From a virus, in IMG/VR virus record IMGVR_UViG_3300046781_000054, positions 1 to 64,000 of that record: a stretch of DNA of 64,000 nucleotides. The stretch is one strand, 5' to 3'. This document shows, one piece after another, positions 51,086 through 58,044 of the stretch (position 1 is the stretch's first letter; each line of letters begins with the position of its first letter). The notes under the pieces are model-generated. The model was not told the origin of the DNA. It was given only the letters and a program-made list of their open reading frames with translations, and did no database searches. The position numbers were made by a program, and so were the translations under genes.

Positions 51086-51384
51086 GCACCTCGGCTCAGC
51101 CCACCGGCCGCTGCTACTGCGGCTGCGGCAAGACCGTCGGCTACGGCCGGTACTTCGCCGCCGGGCACGACAAGACCGCCGAGGCCGCGTTCCTCGCCAT
51201 CCACCACGACGCATCCGTCGCGCAGATGCTCCACGCGCACGGCTACGGGCCCGACGACGACAAGTCGGTTACCAAGGCGGCCGTGGACAAGGGGCTTTGG
51301 CTGGACTGCCCGCTCGGCTGCGGGTACCGGGGCGCGCGGGAGAGCATCAACAACCACGTCAACCGGCACCACCGCGAGAATTGA
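51082..51384 (+). CDS. Zinc-finger protein, 100 aa
   Basis: GTG start. Head CYCGCGKTVGYGRYFAAGHD is a CxCGC knuckle common in actinophages; the end CPLGCGYRGARESINNHVNR with HH is like a C2H2 finger. May bind DNA or RNA. Coupled upstream. Confidence 0.7.
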   Translation: MSTSAQPTGRCYCGCGKTVGYGRYFAAGHDKTAEAAFLAIHHDASVAQMLHAHGYGPDDDKSVTKAAVDKGLWLDCPLGCGYRGARESINNHVNRHHREN

Positions 51385-51395
51385 GGACAACGCCC

Positions 51396-51605
51396 ATGCC
51401 CAACGAGGACAGCATGTTCGCCGTTTCGAAGATCGCCGATGGTGCCATTGAGTCCGGCACCATCGACCCCACCGACCCGATGTACGTCCACACACTGATC
51501 GTGTGGGCCCTCAAGAAGATCGGCATGTCACCGGAGGAAGCCGCCAGGTACGCAACCGCCCACCAAGAGCAGGCCGTCGAAGCCCACCTGACCGCCGAGA
51601 AGTGA
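51396..51605 (+). CDS. Small hypothetical protein, 69 aa
   Basis: MPNEDSMFAVSKIADGAIES, helical with no Cys. GAGGAC upstream. A conserved-looking YVHTLIVWALKKIGMSPEEA segment. Unknown. Confidence 0.6.
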   Translation: MPNEDSMFAVSKIADGAIESGTIDPTDPMYVHTLIVWALKKIGMSPEEAARYATAHQEQAVEAHLTAEK

Positions 51606-51612
51606 GGACGTC

Positions 51613-52365
51613 TTGCCGTTCTGGAAGAAGAAGCCCACGAAGTCACGGGACGATGAGCTGCGGGCGGCCCTGTACGCAGCGAACCCGGCGCTAGCCGCCG
51701 AGGTCGACCGGGGTCGCGAACGCCGTGCCGCGTCCGACGAGCTGCACGCTCACGAGATTAGCCCCGACGATGCCGCGCTCATCCGCATGATGGGCGGCTC
51801 CCAGTGGGGCGACGATGCGTCCTTGACGCTGCCGTCTGGGAAGACCATCACCGGTAGCGAAGCGCGGCGTTGGCTCAACTCGGACACTGCCGCTGCTCCG
51901 TCTGGTAAGCGGGAGTTACGCTCGCCCGCATTCCGTAAGGCCACTCTGGACGAGTACGTCGCATGGCTGCGGCTTTACCTGGATCAGGGCGGTAGGCCCA
52001 CCCACTACTACGACTACCCGTTCAGGGGTGAACGGTGGCTGATCGCCGAGCAGGACTTCACCACCGGCGGCGAGTGCGGCACGTTCTCTGCCGAGATCAT
52101 CGTCCCTGAGGGCGTCGAGTATCTCGGCGGCGGGCGCGGCCACAACGAGCTCTACTTCATGGACGGCGCTCGCCACATCGGCCACGTCGTCCCCGTCTTC
52201 GACGACCCCGTCTTCCGCGCCCTTTCCAAGGACGTCCCCATTTTCATCGCGGCGAAGAAGGCCGAGCGTGCGCAATGGGAGCGGGAACACAAAGCAATGG
52301 CCGAGGAGTCTGTCCGGCGCTCGCGGCAGAGCGACTTGGGCCGCTACCTTCGGCCGTCGGACTGA
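51613..52365 (+). CDS. Hypothetical protein, 250 aa, TTG start
   Basis: TTG at 51613 with GAGGACG upstream. Basic head (MPFWKKKPTKSRDDELRAAL), a helical region, then a beta-rich part with THYYDYPFRGERWLIAEQDF and VEYLGGGRGHNELYFMDGAR, and an Arg-rich tail. No catalytic motif recognised. Ends 17 bases before the terminator at 52382. Confidence 0.7.
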   Translation: MPFWKKKPTKSRDDELRAALYAANPALAAEVDRGRERRAASDELHAHEISPDDAALIRMMGGSQWGDDASLTLPSGKTITGSEARRWLNSDTAAAPSGKRELRSPAFRKATLDEYVAWLRLYLDQGGRPTHYYDYPFRGERWLIAEQDFTTGGECGTFSAEIIVPEGVEYLGGGRGHNELYFMDGARHIGHVVPVFDDPVFRALSKDVPIFIAAKKAERAQWEREHKAMAEESVRRSRQSDLGRYLRPSD

Positions 52366-52381
52366 TCCACGCGCATGTAGT

Positions 52382-52415
52382 GGTGCCCCGCCTGAGAGAA
52401 GCAGGCGGGGGCACC
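52382..52415. terminator. Convergent terminator between early and virion genes
   Basis: GGTGCCCCGCCTG, loop AGAGAAG, CAGGCGGGGGCACC (one bulge). It separates the rightward genes from the leftward tail genes. Confidence 0.75.
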
Positions 52416-52437
52416 GTCATGCAGCCTACGCGGCCCC

Positions 52438-54093
52438 TCACGCGCCAACGGCGGCCCACGGCCCGGCAAAGTCCGTCGCAGTGTTCGACGCCGGGGTGAT
52501 CGTCGACGGGAGGGACGTCCGGCCCGTCCCGTTGATCGCGAACCGGTACCCGGCCGCCGACAGGCCCAGACTCGCCGCCACCCCCACCCCCGTCCACCCC
52601 GACGCGCGCGTCAACGTCGGCGGCACCGACCCGTTGAACAGCAGCCCCACCCAGTAGAACGCCCCGCCCGTCAGCGCCTGTGCCGTGACCGTGGTGGTCT
52701 TCAGCCCCGCCGACGTGACGTCCGAGTCCACGGTCGCCGACGCCAGCAGCGTCCCCGCGCTGTTGTACAGGCCCACGAGGTTCTGCCCCGCCGTCGGCGA
52801 CGACCCCTGATTGCCCACCCACCAGTACAGCTTCGTCACGTTCACCGCGGCGGCAATGTTCACCCGCACCAGATACAGGGATCCCGCCGTCACTTGGGTC
52901 GAGTTCACGGCCAGGGCCGGGTCGTAGCACCAGGCGGCCGCCCCATGCGAAGCCGGTGAATCACTGCCGAGCGCGTACCCGCTGACGGCCAGGTTCCCGC
53001 TGATGGTGCCGCCCGCCACGGGCAGGGCGCCGATGTCAGCCGCCGTCAGGGCGTCGCCGCCACCGGTCGCGTGGCTCGTCTTGTGCGTCGTCGGCGTGCG
53101 CGAGTTCGTCGTGGACGGGTCGGTGGACCGCAGCGCGATCGTGGCTCCGGCACCGGCAGCACCCAGCGGGGTCGCGGTCGCCGGGTCCCCGGCCGGCCCC
53201 TGCGCTCCGGTGTCACCCTTGTCGCCCTTCGGGCCCTGAGCTCCGGCCGGTCCCGGGTCGCCTTGCGGGCCGGTCGCCCCGGTGGCGCCAGCCGTGCCGG
53301 CCGGGCCCTGAGATCCTGTATCGCCCTTGGGTCCTTGGGCTCCGGTCAGACCGGTGTCGCCCTTCGGCCCGGTCGCGCCCGTGGCGCCGGTCGCTCCGTC
53401 CGCACCAGCCGGGCCCTGGGCGCCAGTGTCGCCCTTCGGGCCTGCGGCTCCTGACGCGCCGTCCGCGCCTGCGGGTCCCGTCGCGCCGGTGTCACCCTTG
53501 GCTCCTGCCGGACCCTCACCACCCGCCGGACCTGCGGCGCCCTGCGGTCCCGCCGGGCCTGCGGGCCCTTGGGCGCCAGCCGCTCCGGGATCGCCCTTCG
53601 GGCCCTTCTGCGCGGCCAGGAACGCCGCCTCGTCCCCCGTGTTGCCCAGGGCCAGCCACAGCGCGTACGTCGACTGACCGTCCGTGCCATCGGTCCCGTC
53701 AGTCCCGTCGCTGCCTGGGGCGGCCGCCACGTAGACGACAGCCGTCTGCCCCGTCACCACGCCCGGGAGTTCGACGCGGATGTCGCCCAGCCAGTACGGG
53801 CCACCCGACTCCGGCACCAGGACGTACGTGGTGTTCGGGACGCCCGCGAGGGTGCGGCCCTCGGTGACCACCCACAGGGTGTCCCCGCCGGGTGAGGCGA
53901 TGCCCGGGTTCGGCACCAGGTCGCACGTCCAGGCGCCGTCCGTGCCCGGTGTGATGCGCAGCGGGCGGACAACTTCGCCTTCCACGTCGGCGACGTAACC
54001 CACCGCTGGCGTGCCGGTGCCGTCGACCAGAGCCGCGGTCACCTCCACGCGTTCCGGGTGTGATCCGATCAGCTTGCCAGTCACGGTGGTCAC
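52438..54093 (-). CDS. Collagen-like tail or fibre protein, 551 aa
   Basis: N-terminal beta domain (MTTVTGKLIGSHPERVEVTA), then about 160 residues of Gly-X-Y repeats from GPKGDPGAAGAQGPAGPAG onward, and a C-terminal beta-rich domain of about 220 residues that may trimerise and bind the host receptor (LYWWVGNQGSSPTAGQNLVG). Collagen triple helices form rigid shafts in several actinophages. It follows the lysis genes, a common place for tail-tip fibres. Proline-rich and likely trimeric. Confidence 0.85.
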   Translation of the reverse strand: MTTVTGKLIGSHPERVEVTAALVDGTGTPAVGYVADVEGEVVRPLRITPGTDGAWTCDLVPNPGIASPGGDTLWVVTEGRTLAGVPNTTYVLVPESGGPYWLGDIRVELPGVVTGQTAVVYVAAAPGSDGTDGTDGTDGQSTYALWLALGNTGDEAAFLAAQKGPKGDPGAAGAQGPAGPAGPQGAAGPAGGEGPAGAKGDTGATGPAGADGASGAAGPKGDTGAQGPAGADGATGATGATGPKGDTGLTGAQGPKGDTGSQGPAGTAGATGATGPQGDPGPAGAQGPKGDKGDTGAQGPAGDPATATPLGAAGAGATIALRSTDPSTTNSRTPTTHKTSHATGGGDALTAADIGALPVAGGTISGNLAVSGYALGSDSPASHGAAAWCYDPALAVNSTQVTAGSLYLVRVNIAAAVNVTKLYWWVGNQGSSPTAGQNLVGLYNSAGTLLASATVDSDVTSAGLKTTTVTAQALTGGAFYWVGLLFNGSVPPTLTRASGWTGVGVAASLGLSAAGYRFAINGTGRTSLPSTITPASNTATDFAGPWAAVGA

Positions 54094-54120
54094 GGTCGTG
54101 CTCCCTAGTGTCAGGCCGGG

Positions 54121-54429
54121 TCAGCCACTGCTGCTGGGGGTTGGAGTGGGGACGGTCGAGCAGATCTTGTCGGCTGCTGCGCGCACCGAAGCGGTGATCT
54201 TGCGGTCAGGTTCGTCGCGCAGTAGCGCCCACAGGGCGCAGGTGAGTTGCTGCTGGTCGGTGCGCTGAGAGGCGCCGGTGGTCTGTGCGGTGCGCAGTGT
54301 CGAGTAACGGTCCTGGGAGGCGGAGTTCTGCCAGACCAGCAGGGCAGCCACGAGGACTGCGGCGACACCGATGACGGCGATCAGCGGGGTGGTGTCGTGG
54401 CGTGGCTTGCGCGGGAAGGAGATGGCCAT
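54121..54429 (-). CDS. Single-span membrane protein, 102 aa
   Basis: Basic head, membrane helix (LIAVIGVAAVLVAALLVWQN), then a helical periplasmic-side domain with two Cys (CALWALLRDEPDRKITASVR, KIC) and a Ser/Pro tail. Located between fibre genes and lysis genes; may be a spanin-like or exclusion factor. Not recognised. Confidence 0.65.
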   Translation of the reverse strand: MAISFPRKPRHDTTPLIAVIGVAAVLVAALLVWQNSASQDRYSTLRTAQTTGASQRTDQQQLTCALWALLRDEPDRKITASVRAAADKICSTVPTPTPSSSG

Positions 54430-54440
54430 GGGGCTGCCTT

Positions 54441-55106
54441 TCAGGGAAGGACCAGGCGCAGCAAGCCCGGGAGTTCAGAGGCGGATTCGGACGGGCTGGA
54501 CGTCGGGGTGGGGCCGGTCGTCTCTGTGCTGGTGATGCGGCGGCACACGAGTGCGTCCGGGTCGTTGGGGTCGGGCTCGAGGCGGTAGCCGTCGGGGCAG
54601 GTCTGGCCGTCCTTACCGTCGGACCCGTCCTTGCCGTCGCTGCCGTTGCTTCCGTCCTGGCCGCTCTGGCCGTTCTGCCCCGCCGCGCCGGAGGGCCCGG
54701 GAACCGTGGAGTCCGCACCCGGCTGCCCGTCCTCACCGTCCCGTCCCGGCTGCCCGGACGCGCCCGGAGACCCCGGGGAGCCGGAGGGGCCGGGCGGTCC
54801 CGGCACCGTGGACGTCGGCCCCGGAGAACCGGGGGTGCCGTTCTGCCCGGGCTCCCCCGTCGCATCCCGGCCCGGCTTTCCCTCCGGCCCGGTCACCGGC
54901 GTCCCGCCCAGCTCCCGGACCTGCGCGGCCAACGCGTCCCGCTGCTCGGACGCCTGCGCCAGATCATGCGAGAGGGTCCGCAGCGTGATCAGCACATAGC
55001 CGAGGAGGGCCACGCACGCCAGCACGCCGACCGCCCACACCAGATCGGTGCGGCGCCGGCGCTGCCGGAACGTGCGCGCCTCCCGCTGCTCCCTCTGCCT
55101 ACTCAT
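54441..55106 (-). CDS. Membrane-anchored collagen-like protein, 221 aa
   Basis: Basic head, membrane helix (DLVWAVGVLACVALLGYVLI), a coiled coil (LRTLSHDLAQASEQRDALAA), then about 90 residues of Gly-X-Y repeats (GPEGKPGRDATGEPGQNG) and a C-terminal Cys-containing tail (CPDGYRLEPDPNDPDALVCR). An inner-membrane anchor with an outside collagen stalk is unusual for a phage; it might act in host surface change or in lysis control. Confidence 0.75.
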   Translation of the reverse strand: MSRQREQREARTFRQRRRRTDLVWAVGVLACVALLGYVLITLRTLSHDLAQASEQRDALAAQVRELGGTPVTGPEGKPGRDATGEPGQNGTPGSPGPTSTVPGPPGPSGSPGSPGASGQPGRDGEDGQPGADSTVPGPSGAAGQNGQSGQDGSNGSDGKDGSDGKDGQTCPDGYRLEPDPNDPDALVCRRITSTETTGPTPTSSPSESASELPGLLRLVLP

Positions 55107-55447
55107 TTCGATCCCTTGCTCGCCAGGTAGACCTGCAGCAGGGTCAGCAGCAGCGGCACGACGAGCGCGGTCAAGATGAGACGCTTGTCGGACGCCCTGC
55201 GGGTCTCTGCCTCGCGCTGCTCCTGCTGACGCCGCTCGGCCTCTCGGGCCCCGGCCTCCTCGAGGCTGGTGATCCGCGCCGAGAGGTTCGTGATCCGCTC
55301 GTCCCGGGCGTGCATCTGCAGCTCGAGGAGGCTCGTGTCGACCTTCGTGTCCAGACGTGCCGTGATGGCGCGCATGTCCTCTTTGAGGTCGACGAATCCG
55401 GCGTCGAGGCGGCGAGCCAGTTCACCATTGGTCGGCTCGTCGCTCAT
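55103..55447 (-). CDS. Coiled-coil, C-terminal membrane anchor protein, 114 aa
   Basis: Coiled coil over residues 10-90 (LKEDMRAITARLDTKVDTSL, ERITNLSARITSLEEAGARE), then one membrane helix (LILTALVVPLLLTLLQVYLA). It resembles the small holin-like or antiholin-like proteins that follow lysins in actinophages. Overlaps the collagen gene downstream by four bases. Confidence 0.65.
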   Translation of the reverse strand: MSDEPTNGELARRLDAGFVDLKEDMRAITARLDTKVDTSLLELQMHARDERITNLSARITSLEEAGAREAERRQQEQREAETRRASDKRLILTALVVPLLLTLLQVYLASKGSK

Positions 55448-55490
55448 GGTGGTGTCCCCTGTTCAGTCGCAGTACCGAGATAGGCAGCCG

Positions 55491-55862
55491 TCAGGCTGTC
55501 TTCTCCAGCGGGCTGGACTGCTCGGTGGACAGGGCCGGAACGGGCGCGGTGACCTCGCGGTGCAGAATCAGCGCAACCAGGCCCTCAACGGCGAACATCC
55601 ACAGCGCCTGCGTCTCGGCGGGCATGTCGAGGCCGAACGCGAGGAACAGGGCGAGGACGCCCTGGCCCAGGTTCACGATGGCCGCGCCGACGGCGCCGGT
55701 CTTCAGAACGATCGCGGTGGCGACGGCGACGATGAGGGACAGGACAGCCATGATGGCGCCCTGCTGCGCGTCGGAGACCTCGAGGCCGTACGCGGCCGCG
55801 AGCTTGAGGACGATGGAGACGAACGCCAGGGTGTAGACGGGCTCTCTACCAAGCAACTTCAC
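55491..55862 (-). CDS. Putative holin, 123 aa
   Basis: GTG start. Two or three membrane segments (VYTLAFVSIVLKLAAAYGLE, GAIMAVLSLIVAVATAIVLK, LGQGVLALFLAFGLDM) and a short polar tail. Just downstream of the lysin, as expected for a holin. Family not recognised; call rests on topology and place. Confidence 0.7.
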   Translation of the reverse strand: MKLLGREPVYTLAFVSIVLKLAAAYGLEVSDAQQGAIMAVLSLIVAVATAIVLKTGAVGAAIVNLGQGVLALFLAFGLDMPAETQALWMFAVEGLVALILHREVTAPVPALSTEQSSPLEKTA

Positions 55863-55915
55863 GGGATTCTCGATTCTCGGAGAGCCGCCGGGCGTATCCC
55901 GGCGGTCATGTCGGG

Positions 55916-57301
55916 TCAGACCTTCGGGATCTTCAGAGCGGCCCACGTTTTGGGGCCCGGGATGCCGTCGGCGTCGCCCTTGAGGTCGGCGCGGGACAGT
56001 TGGAACGCGCGGACGGCGGCCTTGTCGGCATTGGTCCAGTTCGGCCCCGGGCCGGTCTTATAGCTCTGACCGAAGCCGAGCGCGACGAGGCGGCGGCCCA
56101 TCGCGGTGACGATCGGCGAGTAGCGGCCACCGTGGAAGAACGCGGCACCGGGGAACGGCTCGTAGGCGGGCGCGGCCGTCGCGGACAGCTTCAGGACCTG
56201 CCCGACCTTGATCTCGTCGGCGTCCTTCAGACCGTTCGCGGAGACGAGCTTGGCGACGGTCGTGCCGTGGGCCTTGGCGATGCTGGTGAGCGTGTCGCCC
56301 TTCTTCACCGTGTACGTGCCCGTGCTGCTGCTCGTGCCGCCGCTGGACGCCTGAGTCGTCAGGTGGGCCAGGCGGCCGAGGACGTCCGCCGCATAGTCCC
56401 CGCCTGTGGTCACCGAATCCGGCGACTTCCCCGCCTTGATGGCGTCCTTCACACCGGTGAGGCCCGCGTTGTACGCGGCGACCGCCGGCCCCCAGCCGCC
56501 GAGCGCCTTGTAGTTGGCGGCGAGGAGCGTCGCGGCGTCCTCGGCCTGCTGACGCACGTTCTGGTCGTAGCCGTCGGGGATCGTCCACCAGCGGTCGTCG
56601 CGCTGCCAGACACCGTGCCCGTGGCCGCCGTCACCGACCTTGTTGGTCAGGTTCGTCTCCCGGGAGCCGACCGCGATCAGCAGGTTCGCGGGCAGGCCGT
56701 GGGTCTTCTCCACGGTGGGGATGAACGACCAGGTTTTCAGGGCGACGGTCTGCTGCTTGAGCATGGTGGCGGCCGTCTCGCGGGACTTCGGAACGATGCT
56801 GGAGCCTCCGACGAGCGCCTTGGCGCGCTTCACGATCTCCGGGAGCTGGGCCACGATCTTCGGGCCGGGGCATGCAGTGTGGCCACCCCAGTCGGCACCG
56901 CCCATGGCGTGGTAGCCGAGGCCCTTACCGCTGGGCGACTTGGCGACCTGCAGCGGCACGTCGTGCACCTTGTGCGCCCAGGCGAGGACCTGCGCGTTGC
57001 GGTCGAGCTGTGCGTCGGTGAGGGTGTCGCCGCCCTTGCCCTCGTTCTCCACCGACAGCCAGGTCCGATTGCCACTGGACTGCGCCCACGCGCGATCGGC
57101 CGTGCTCACCCACTGGTAGAGCAGGCCGGTCTTGCCGGTGCCGAAGTGGGATGACGCCTGCGCCTTCGGGTTGCGGAACCAGGAGTCCGTGCCTGCCAGC
57201 GTGCCCGCCATGATGTGGACGACGACGCCGCGGACTTCCTGCTGGCCGCCCTTGGTGCAGTTCGGGACGGGACGGTACGTCGCCCCAGACATGAGCGCCA
57301 T
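55916..57301 (-). CDS. Multidomain endolysin
   Basis: 461 residues, four parts: an Amidase_2 N-acetylmuramoyl-L-alanine amidase (residues 20-165, zinc-ligand type His in VVHIMAGT and GHTACPG), a lysozyme/transglycosylase-like domain (190-315, catalytic Glu in VGSRETNL, AAYNAGLTGVKDAI), a LysM domain (328-373: TYTVKKGDTLTSIAKAHGTT) and a C-terminal peptidoglycan-binding domain (384-460: NADKAAVRAFQLSRADLKGD). Two hydrolytic activities with two wall-binding parts suit the thick actinobacterial wall. Confidence 0.93.
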   Translation of the reverse strand: MALMSGATYRPVPNCTKGGQQEVRGVVVHIMAGTLAGTDSWFRNPKAQASSHFGTGKTGLLYQWVSTADRAWAQSSGNRTWLSVENEGKGGDTLTDAQLDRNAQVLAWAHKVHDVPLQVAKSPSGKGLGYHAMGGADWGGHTACPGPKIVAQLPEIVKRAKALVGGSSIVPKSRETAATMLKQQTVALKTWSFIPTVEKTHGLPANLLIAVGSRETNLTNKVGDGGHGHGVWQRDDRWWTIPDGYDQNVRQQAEDAATLLAANYKALGGWGPAVAAYNAGLTGVKDAIKAGKSPDSVTTGGDYAADVLGRLAHLTTQASSGGTSSSTGTYTVKKGDTLTSIAKAHGTTVAKLVSANGLKDADEIKVGQVLKLSATAAPAYEPFPGAAFFHGGRYSPIVTAMGRRLVALGFGQSYKTGPGPNWTNADKAAVRAFQLSRADLKGDADGIPGPKTWAALKIPKV

Positions 57302-57546
57302 CAGACGTCACCGTCCTCGGCGTCGTCGCTGGCGGCCATGCCCTGGACCTGGTCCTCGGGGGCGGTGTCGGCGACGGGCAGGTTCTGCATGCCTGCCGCG
57401 TCTTCGAGGGTGATCTCGCCGACCTTGGCGCCGGTGAGGTCGAAGACCGGCACGACGCCGTTGTCGTTCTCTGCGACGGTGATGCGCTGTGCGTCACCGG
57501 CCTGATCCTGTCCCTCGGTGTCGTCGACGGGACGAGGGTCTCCCAT
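57301..57546 (-). CDS. Small acidic protein before lysin, 81 aa
   Basis: Very acidic (MGDPRPVDDTEGQDQAGDAQ; ASDDAEDGDV), with a short beta core VVPVFDLTGAKVGEITLEDA. Coupled with the lysin. Unknown. Confidence 0.6.
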   Translation of the reverse strand: MGDPRPVDDTEGQDQAGDAQRITVAENDNGVVPVFDLTGAKVGEITLEDAAGMQNLPVADTAPEDQVQGMAASDDAEDGDV

Positions 57547-57661
57547 GACGTGCTCCTGCGTTCTCCCCGCGCCCAGAGCTGGCTGTCGTGGCGGGCCACT
57601 GCTTGTGGCCGTCCCTCGGGGAGTGGAGCAGGAGGATGGAGGGTCATCCTGTGATCTCAGA

Positions 57662-57702
57662 GTACGGGCGGCAGGGGCCAGGTGTTGCCCCTGCCGCCGT
57701 AC
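57662..57702 (-). terminator. Terminator between tail and lysis genes
   Basis: GTACGG-GCGGCAGGGGC and GCCCCTGCCGCCGTAC pair over 17 bp with an eight-base loop. It may end the tail transcript, leaving the lysis genes with their own promoter in 57547-57660. Confidence 0.7.
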
Positions 57703-57708
57703 GTGCGG

Positions 57709-58044
57709 CTACTCCTCTTCGGGCTGCGGGTCGAGCTTTGCCGCGGTGAGGATCTTGCAGTCGTGGTGGCAGACGCTGCAGTTCACCCGGATGTACGCGG
57801 GTTTGCCGTTGTTGGAGTAGAAATTGGGCTGGGTGCTGACGATGTTCTGGATCGTGCAGTCCTCGGTGAGGCACGCGAAGGTGATCGAGTACCAGGTGGC
57901 CGGTTCCCAGGTGATGGTGTCGCCCGGGCCGGGCGCCTCCGGGGGCGGTTCGGGCGTTGTGGGCGGCGGCTCAGTCGGAGAGGGCGGAGGTTCCTCCGGG
58001 ACGGTCCCCTCACCCGAGCCAGGTTCGAAATCTGATGCACTCAT
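57709..58044 (-). CDS. Cys-containing tail-operon protein, 111 aa
   Basis: Pro/Glu-rich head (PEEPPPSPTEPPPTTPEPPP), then a beta domain with CLTEDCTIQNIVSTQ and CSVCHHDCK, a zinc-type set. Start MSASDF overlaps the stop of the large tail gene (ATGA). May be a small baseplate component. Unknown. Confidence 0.65.
   Translation of the reverse strand: MSASDFEPGSGEGTVPEEPPPSPTEPPPTTPEPPPEAPGPGDTITWEPATWYSITFACLTEDCTIQNIVSTQPNFYSNNGKPAYIRVNCSVCHHDCKILTAAKLDPQPEEE

Noticed and set aside
54402-55130. Rightward open frame opposite the collagen-like gene
   Set aside because: Mirror of the Gly-X-Y repeat; no start signals.
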